Shown here piece by piece: positions 5,172-5,192 of a stretch of DNA of 5,192 nucleotides. The notes below the pieces were generated by a model. That model saw only the letters and a program-made list of their open reading frames with translations, searched no databases and was not told the origin of the DNA. Source of the DNA: Tectiglobus sp963922535 (GTDB lineage Bacteria > Pseudomonadota > Alphaproteobacteria > Rhizobiales > Hyphomicrobiaceae). The DNA is taken from the NCBI GenBank assembly GCA_963922535.1, contig CAWUIN010000150.1:1-5192 (forward strand). The letters run 5' to 3'. How positions within the stretch are numbered: the first letter of the stretch is position 1; every line of letters begins with the position of its first letter. The position numbers and the translations under genes were made by a program.

Positions 5172-5192
5172 ACATCTGGCTACTCTTAATAC

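Larger units (their letters stand above)
4733..5192. other. Gene-free mob flank, candidate oriT (and possibly oriV) region
   Basis: This 460-base stretch has no credible gene; plus-strand frames here have poor composition and lie across the hairpins or antisense to mobC. It holds the DnaA-box-like pair, the ten-hairpin array, and a GCGCCCT heptamer (5095-5101) resembling the nick core of IncQ-type origins. It also holds competing inverted repeats (AAGCCC 5105-5110 with GGGCTT 5130-5135, or AGCCCT 5106-5111 with AGGGCT 5136-5141). In many mobilizable plasmids oriT lies immediately upstream of mobC or mobA. That makes this the likely site, but the exact nick position cannot be read from sequence alone. 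Confidence 0.5.

Overview
This window looks like part of a mobilizable plasmid, probably from an alphaproteobacterium. The evidence is the gene set: a short ParA with a small partner gene in a 4-base stop/start overlap, a VirD2/MobA-type relaxase with a long charged coiled-coil tail, a MobC-type accessory protein, and a small ribbon-helix-helix (RHH) protein of a kind I associate with alphaproteobacterial plasmids. The host assignment is inference. No replication initiator gene is visible.

Every gene I can support is on the minus strand. In transcription order (right to left) they are: mobC (4732-4208), relaxase (4218-2782), a small RHH protein (2622-2317), a regulatory and repeat region (2316-1877), parA (1876-1187), a ParB/ParG-like partner (1190-732), and a membrane/coiled-coil protein (665 to beyond the left edge). 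The last one is open across the left boundary, so it has no stop codon inside the window.

There are two modules. The mobilization module is mobC plus relaxase, which overlap by 11 bases. It sits beside a gene-free, GC-rich flank (4733-5192) with two DnaA-box-like 9-mers 10 bp apart, ten consecutive stem-loops at a mean pitch of about 30 bp, and a nic-like heptamer. This flank is the best place for oriT and possibly oriV. The partition module is parA plus the RHH partner. It lies next to an AT-rich region with a 42-bp near-perfect palindrome and at least seven copies of ACATGT, mostly 25-26 bp apart. That region is the likely centromere and operator, with a plausible parA promoter at its edge.

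Three proteins in the window (MobC, the 2317-2622 protein and the parA partner) have RHH-like segments, and each has palindromic DNA close by. The strongest candidates for something undescribed are the stem-loop array with non-identical but complementary arms (4790-5079) and the phased ACATGT array (1981-2153).
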